Assembly: GCA_963573385.1 (NCBI GenBank)
Contig: CAUYLG010034737.1
Coordinates: 19,659-83,658 of the forward strand
Direction: 5' to 3'
DNA length: 64,000 bases
Source: Cacajao melanocephalus
Taxonomy: Eukaryota; Chordata; Mammalia; Primates; Pitheciidae
Each line of letters starts with the position of its first letter. Positions within the stretch are counted from its first letter, which is position 1. This document shows, piece by piece, positions 14,779-64,000 of the stretch. The position numbers were made by a program, and so were the translations under genes. The notes under the pieces are model-generated. The model searched no databases, had not been told where the DNA came from, and worked only from the letters and a program-made list of their open reading frames with translations.

Positions 14779-16602
14779 TTATGGATTCGATTCATTTCTT
14801 TCTCTCACAAGATCATCCCAACTGGGCTCCATTTCAGTTGTGGCAACCCGAAACAGGGCTTGGAGATGCTCATCTGTCAATGGCTGACTCAAAGTGTGTT
14901 GGTTTCGAGTCAAATATGAAAAAGCCTTTTCGCAGATTTGGTTACTATCAAACAAGGATGCCACTTTACAGGCAACTCCTTTGATAATTGGGTAAGATTC
15001 AGCAGACAATCCAGCATAAAACTGCCCCAAGTCTTTGATTCTGTATTCATTCCAAAGATTAGTGTTTGCCTGAAGTTTTGTTAGCTCCACCCTCACTGAA
15101 ATAGGTGCATATTCAGGTTTAAAGTTAAATGGATTTGAAAACAGTTCTAAGTCCTTTTTAATGAACCTGAGGTCCTTAAAATGTCTCTCAAATTCTTTTT
15201 GCAGACGACAGATCACCATTTGATACCTATCAGGATCAAATATTTTTTGATCTTCCTTATTTTGCTGTTTTAGCTCATCAACAACTTCTTTGAGGGCAGG
15301 AAAGTCTGTTAGGTTTTTTTCCTCTATATGTCTTTGAAATAAATTCAGCTTAACTTCGAAAGTACAAATATGGTCAAAGGCGGCAGCAGCAAAGACCTTA
15401 CTAACTCGTAATTCTTCACTGAGTACTCGAAGGTGTTCCATAATATCTACCAAGAAGCCAAAGTCACACAGCCATTGTTTGTCTGAGAAGTGGACTGTTG
15501 TTGCCCCTACTGAAACCAAGAACGCTTCAATCTCTTTTCTTAGAGAGAATATTAGTTTTAACGTTTTCCCTCTTCTAAGCCAATTGTTCAGACATCGTCC
15601 ATTGACCCTTTCGCCATGCTCTGATTCAGATTCAGTTAGTAAAGTCTGAAATTCAGGTCGCCTAACACCTCTGGTCTTAATCAAAACTATCCATTCGGAT
15701 ATGGTATTTATGATCTGATTCACATCTACATCATAGGAGCTCAAGAGTTCCAAGTGAAGAAATCCTGAATAATGAATCACATTCCAACAATTGGGGCTGA
15801 CAGCCTTTTCTCTCATGTATGAGACGAGTCCCGAGTTCTCACCAATCATCCTCAAAGTATGGGTCGTGGTGAGTCCGACCATTCTCTGCAAGCTAAGGCC
15901 TGCTGTCTGCAGGGCCTCTAGGATTGCCGACATGAGCGCACCAACACTGAAATGATGAGTCAGGTTGATTATGGTCAGAAGATCTTCTTGCACCTCCAGC
16001 TCAGCGCCCACACCGCGGATAAAGACCAGGAGGTAGTTCTCATAGGCCACAAAAGCCTGGTCATCCAAGGCAAGAGAATAGGCTTTAAAGTCCCTGGCTC
16101 GGTTAAAAAGCTGACTGCGTAGATTCCTGTCAATGCTCAGGATCCTCTGCCTCGTGCTCTCTGGAGATAAGTCAATGCCTTGCAGGACGCTTACATGCTC
16201 GGGCAGTACCTCTCGCAGCAACACCTCCATGCATTGGTATACAAAGTCCCCCTCACCCCAACCGCGACCCTTCAAGGCCAAGAGGCGGCAGAGCCCGAGG
16301 CCTGCACGAGCAGCTCTCTCTTCAGGAGTGAGCGAGGCCACGGGCAATTCGCCCTGACGCAGACGCTCCACCAGGGCCGCGCGCTCGCCGTCCGCCACAT
16401 ACCGCTCGTAGTATTCGTGCTCAGCCTCGTAGTGGCGCCTGACGTCGCGTTCGCGGGTAGCTACGATGAGGCGGCGACAGACCAGGCACAGGGCCCCGTT
16501 GCCCTCCGGGGGCTCCACAACCAAGTAACGCTGGGTCCACTCCGGCCGGAAAACTAGAGCCTCGTCGACTTCCATCTTGCTTCTTTTGGGCGTCATCCAC
16601 AT
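14779..16602 (-). CDS. EPM2AIP1: EPM2AIP1, laforin-interacting protein, domesticated hAT transposase
   Basis: Single-exon reading frame of 607 codons plus TAA, matching human EPM2AIP1 (607 residues as recalled) nearly end to end. The human protein binds laforin (EPM2A) and has been linked to glycogen synthase control; it is found in the cytoplasm with laforin. Start chosen at the ATG at 16602 (MWMTPK); the frame is open five codons further, but the triplet there is GTG, not an animal start. Visible parts: a BED-like zinc finger with C39, C42, H57 and H62; a long helical middle; and a C-terminal hAT dimerisation-type region, about residues 490-595, with [15 protein letters not shown] and [19 protein letters not shown], the pattern of ZBED5/FAM200-type domesticated transposases. 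About a dozen substitutions from human, none disrupting. It faces MLH1 across a shared promoter. I did not establish whether transposase catalytic acids remain. Confidence 0.96.
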   Translation of the reverse strand: MWMTPKRSKMEVDEALVFRPEWTQRYLVVEPPEGNGALCLVCRRLIVATRERDVRRHYEAEHEYYERYVADGERAALVERLRQGELPVASLTPEERAARAGLGLCRLLALKGRGWGEGDFVYQCMEVLLREVLPEHVSVLQGIDLSPESTRQRILSIDRNLRSQLFNRARDFKAYSLALDDQAFVAYENYLLVFIRGVGAELEVQEDLLTIINLTHHFSVGALMSAILEALQTAGLSLQRMVGLTTTHTLRMIGENSGLVSYMREKAVSPNCWNVIHYSGFLHLELLSSYDVDVNQIINTISEWIVLIKTRGVRRPEFQTLLTESESEHGERVNGRCLNNWLRRGKTLKLIFSLRKEIEAFLVSVGATTVHFSDKQWLCDFGFLVDIMEHLRVLSEELRVSKVFAAAAFDHICTFEVKLNLFQRHIEEKNLTDFPALKEVVDELKQQNKEDQKIFDPDRYQMVICRLQKEFERHFKDLRFIKKDLELFSNPFNFKPEYAPISVRVELTKLQANTNLWNEYRIKDLGQFYAGLSAESYPIIKGVACKVASLFDSNQICEKAFSYLTRNQHTLSQPLTDEHLQALFRVATTEMEPSWDDLVRERNESNP

Positions 16603-16792
16603 TCTGCGGGAGGCCACAAGAGCAGGGCCAAAACGTTAGAAGGGCCGCAAGAGGAGAGGAGGAGCCTGAGAAGCGCCAAGCACCTCCTCCGCTCTGTGCC
16701 AGATCACCTCAGCGGAGGCACACAAGCTCGGCTCTGGCATCTCTGTTCCTATTGGCTGGATATTTCGTATTCGCCGAGCTCCTAAGAACGAA

Positions 16793-16797
16793 CCAAT
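16793..16797 (+). promoter_or_regulatory. CCAAT box, NF-Y/CBF site
   Basis: CCAAT in the sense direction of MLH1, at about -281, matching the position of the functionally described human CBF site. Confidence 0.65.
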
Positions 16798-17013
16798 AGG
16801 AAGAGCGGACAGTGTTTCTAACGCGCAAGCGCATATCCTTCTAGGTAGCGGGCCGCAGTCGCTTGAGGGAGGGACGAAGAGACTCAGCAACCCACAGAGT
16901 TCAGAAATTTGACTGGCATTCAAATTGTCCAATCAATAGCTGCCTCTGAAGGGTGGGGCTGGATGGCGTAAGCTACCGCTGAAAGAAGAACGTTGGTACG
17001 AGGCACTGAGGTG

Positions 17014-17034
17014 ATTGGCTGAAGGCACTTCCGG
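17014..17034. promoter_or_regulatory. Reverse CCAAT box next to ETS-type site
   Basis: GATTGGCT at 17013-17020 and ACTTCCGG at 17027-17034, 40-60 bases before the MLH1 ATG. The human sequence recalled here reads CTTCCGTTGAG, so the ETS core may be stronger in this species. Confidence 0.5.
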
Positions 17035-17037
17035 TGA

Positions 17038-60062
<43,025 letters not shown>

Positions 60063-60264
60063 GTAAGTTTAGATCTTTTTCACTTGCGAAATTTCAACTG
60101 ATCATTTCTGAAAATAGCTCTCTAAATTTTTCTAAAAATTCTTAGGGTAGTTTCTGTATTGTATGATTTGCTTATGGAGGTAGCTTTATAAAAAGTTTTA
60201 TACTTTTTAGCAAAATAGTCATTTGGTAGCCAACTTAAACAAATGTTTATTAGTATAGAAGTTA

Positions 60265-60570
<306 letters not shown>

Positions 60571-60890
60571 CTACTGATACTTAATACTTGGAAAGGAATA
60601 AAAATAAACATTGTCTAAAGCCATGGTCTAAACACAACCCCTGCCAACAATTTTAGTCCATTTTTCCAAGACTTTTTTGTTTTTTTTTTCTATGCTTTTT
60701 GTGAAAACTGTCAAAGACTTTCAATGCCGAATTTTAGTTGAGTTAAAAAGCATACTACCTGTTTATATGGTTTCATATCTTCTTTTTTCATTTGATATAC
60801 TCTACAAAAAAGCCTGCTGAGATTTTGATTGGGATATGTTGAATCTAGATCAATTTGGGGTGAAAAACTTTTGTTAGATAAATCCCTTAG

Positions 60891-61215
<325 letters not shown>

Positions 61216-61240
61216 TTTCAAAAATTTTCTTCTTCTTCCT

Positions 61241-61513
61241 TTTTTTTTTTTTTAAAGAGACACTCTTGCCTAGGCTGGAGTGCAGTGGTGTGATCACAGG
61301 TCACTACAGCTCTAAACTCCTAGGCTCAAGTAGCTAGGAATACAAGTGCGTACCACCATGCCTGGCTAATTTAAAAAAAAAAATTTTTTTTTCATAGAAA
61401 CAGGAGTCTTGTTGTGTTGCCAAGGCTGGTCTCAAACTCCTGGCCTCAAGCGATCGTCTTGGCTCAGCCTCCTAGAGTGCTAGGATTGTAAACGTGAGTC
61501 ACTGCACCCAGCC
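61241..61513 (-). mobile_element. Alu, diverged and partly deleted
   Basis: AAAGAGACACTCTTGCC start, long A/T insert in the middle, end CTGCACCCAGCC. Confidence 0.88.
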
Positions 61514-61624
61514 AAAAAACTTCAGTTTCTGATTGTTTATTGCTAGTACATAGAAATACGTATAGTTTTGTACATTGAGGCTATATGTTACAACCTTGTT
61601 AAACTCACTTACTAGTTCTAGTAG

Positions 61625-61671
61625 ATTTTTTGTAGATTCTATCAGAAAATCTGATAGAATCTACAAAAAAT
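61625..61671. repeat. Perfect inverted repeat, 22-bp arms, 3-base loop
   Basis: 61625-61646 is the exact reverse complement of 61650-61671, with AAA between. The arms contain TGTAGATTCTATCAGA. It lies in L1-derived DNA. Confidence 0.97.
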
Positions 61672-61723
61672 GATCGTGTCTTCTGAGAATAAAGAAACTT
61701 TTACTACTTCCTGTGCAATCTGA

Positions 61724-62050
<327 letters not shown>

Positions 62051-62121
62051 ACCTTTTCTTTCTCTTGACTGATTGCACTGGCTGGAACCTCCAATACAAT
62101 GTTGAATAGAAGTGGTTGGAA

Positions 62122-62427
62122 TGGACCAGGCATGGTGGTGGTTCATGCCTCTAATCCTAGCACTTTGGGAGGCTGAGGTGGGCAAGTTCCTTGAGGCCAT
62201 GAGTTTGAGATCAGCCTGGCCAATATGGTGAAACTCTGTCTCTACTAAAAATACAAAATGTAGTTGGGTGTGGCAGTGCACATCTGTAATCCTAGCTACT
62301 TGGGTGGCTGAGGCAGAAGAATCGCTTGAACCTAGGAGGCGGAGGTTGCAGTGAGCCAAAATTGCATCACTGCACTCCAGCCTGGGCAACACAGCGAGAC
62401 TCTGTCAAAAAAGAAAAGAAAAGAAAG
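62122..62427 (+). mobile_element. Alu, inside L1
   Basis: GGACCAGGCATGGTGG start, AAAAGAAAAG tail. Confidence 0.94.
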
Positions 62428-63448
62428 GTAAAACGAAATGTTAAGAATGGAAATCCTTCTCTTATTCCTGATCATGGGGGGAAGTATTCAGTCTTTTAAC
62501 ATTAAGTATGCTGTTAGCCATAGGTAGTTTTTTTTTAAGATGCCTGCTATGAGGTTGAGGAAGTTTCTTTCTGTTCCTTATTTGCTTAGAGATTTTATTT
62601 AGTATTGGATGTTGAATTTTTTTCAAATGCTTTTTTTTTTTTTGGCATCTCCTGAGATAATCATATGATTTTTCTTTTATAGTTTGTTAATATAGTGAAT
62701 TATGTTAATTTTCATGTTAAATCAATCTTTGCATTCCTGGGATGAATCCTGCTTGTTTATGATATACAATCCTTTTTATATGTTACAGGATTTGATTTAC
62801 TAAAATTTTTGTTATAATTCTTTTATCTGTGTTCATGAATGTTACTAGTTTATAGTTTTCTTTTAGTCTTTGTGTGGTTTTGGTATCAGGGTAATGCTGG
62901 CCTCATAGAATGAGTTGGTAAGTATCCCCTCCTTTTGCATTTTCTGAAAGAGTTTGTATAGAATTGATGTTAAAATTATTCCTTAATGTTTGGTAGAATT
63001 CAACAGTGAAGCCATCTGGGCTTGGAGATTTTCTTCAAGGGAAGATTTTTAAATGCAAATTCTATTTCTTTAATAGTATAGATCTATTCAGATTATCTGT
63101 TTCTTCTTAGGTAAGCTTTGGTATTTTGTTTCTTTGAAGAAATTTTTCCATTTAATCTAAATTTTTTAATTTACTGACATAAAGTTGTTTGTAATATTTC
63201 TTTTATTACCTATGGATCTCTGGTGACATAACCTCACTCATTCCTAATGTTGGTAATTTCAGGCTTCTCTTTTTAACTTGGTCAGTCTGGCTAGAGGTTT
63301 ATCGATTTTATTGATCTTCTCAAAGAACTAACGTTTGGTTTCATAAGTTTTTATTTTCTTTCTGTTTCATTGATATCTGCTCTGACCTTTATTCTTTCTT
63401 CTACCTATTTTGGTTTAATTTGTCTTCTGTTTCACGTTTGTTTCTTTT

Positions 63449-63788
63449 CTTTTTTTTTTTTTTTTTTTTTTGAGTTGGAGTCTTGCTCTGTTGCCCAGGC
63501 CAGAGTGCAGTGCAGTAGAGTGATCTAGGCTTACTGCAACCTCAGTTTCCCAGGTTCAAACAGTTCTCGTACCTCAGCCTCCCAAGTAGCTGACATTACA
63601 GGCATGCACCACCACACCCAGCTAATTTTTGTATTTTTATTAGAAATTGGCTTTCACCATGTTGGCCAGGCTGGTCTCGAACTCCTGACCTCAGGTGACA
63701 CCTCCCCCCTTCCCCACCTCCCCTCTTCCCCACCCGCTTCGGCTTCCCAAAGTGCTGGGATTACAGGTGTAAGCTACCATGCCCATCC
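63449..63788 (-). mobile_element. Alu with a C-rich internal expansion
   Basis: T-run of about 23, then a typical body; around 63700-63737 a CCTCCCCCCTTCCCCACC-type stretch enlarges the left-monomer region. ctgtttcac precedes and follows. Confidence 0.92.
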
Positions 63789-63800
63789 TGTTTCACATTT

Positions 63801-63952
63801 CTTTTTTTTTTTTTTGAAAGAAAGAAAAAGAGAGGAAAGACAGTGAGAGTGAAAGAAAGAAAAAAAAGAATGTACGAGAGAAAGAAAGAGGAAGAGAAAG
63901 AGGGAGAGAGAATGGGATTCTTGTTCTATTGCCCAGGCTAGAATGCAGTCTA
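63801..63952. repeat. GA-rich microsatellite joined to an Alu remnant
   Basis: T-run, then GAAAGAAAGAAAAAGAG-type sequence to 63914, then a 35-base antisense Alu piece (TTCTATTGCCCAGGCTAG). Confidence 0.8.
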
Positions 63953-64000
63953 AAAATGGGTATTAAAAACCTCTATTATGCCAATAATTGTGCTTAACAA

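Noticed and set aside
16133..16557. Two plus-strand frames of 74 and 125 codons
   Set aside because: They are antisense shadows of the EPM2AIP1 coding region in CpG-rich DNA.
63000..64000. Start of MLH1 exon 16 or of LRRFIP2
   Set aside because: I looked for the expected next exon and for the convergent neighbour known in human, and saw only L1 and Alu sequence; both must lie beyond the edge.

Overview
The window is primate genomic DNA covering a head-to-head gene pair. EPM2AIP1 is an intronless gene on the minus strand (14779-16602). MLH1, the DNA mismatch repair gene, lies on the plus strand; its exons 1 to 15 fall between 17074 and 60062 and the rest of the gene is beyond the right edge. 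The primate assignment rests on about 50 Alu elements, primate-type L1 and LTR fragments, and near identity of both proteins to the human ones as I recall them. It is probably not human: EPM2AIP1 has about a dozen substitutions, MLH1 exon 12 carries two extra codons, and intron 13 (7.9 kb) looks shorter than the human intron (about 11 kb from memory). Exon-level differences of roughly 3-5% point to a monkey, but the species is an inference.

Layout. 1-900: two tandem copies of a 5S rRNA retropseudogene inside a short minisatellite, then an unassigned repeat-like stretch. 900-9430: intergenic, dominated by Alus, an antisense L1 and older L1 and MaLR pieces. 9430-14778: probable long 3' untranslated region of EPM2AIP1, nearly Alu-free. 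14779-16602: EPM2AIP1 coding region. About 16000-17440: CpG-rich bidirectional promoter with four CCAAT boxes and an ETS-type site. 17074-64000: MLH1. All 28 splice dinucleotides inspected are GT-AG. The introns hold dozens of Alus, L1 and L2 pieces, MIRs, a solo ERV-K-like LTR (intron 3), MER5-like fragments (intron 11) and a Tigger fragment (intron 13).

Function. The MLH1 part present encodes the GHKL ATPase domain (exons 1-8), the transducer domain (exons 8-11), the disordered linker with the basic nuclear-localisation stretch (exons 12-13) and the start of the PMS2-binding C-terminal domain (exons 14-15). EPM2AIP1 (laforin-interacting protein) looks like a domesticated hAT transposase: a BED-like zinc finger at the N-terminus and a hAT dimerisation-type C-terminus. 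The two genes share only their promoter; nothing in the sequence suggests a joint pathway.

I see no undescribed multi-gene system. The items most worth a second look are the duplicated 5S retropseudogene with preserved target-site duplication, the two-codon insertion at the MLH1 exon 12 end, the altered last base of exon 13, and a perfect 22-bp inverted repeat in intron 15.
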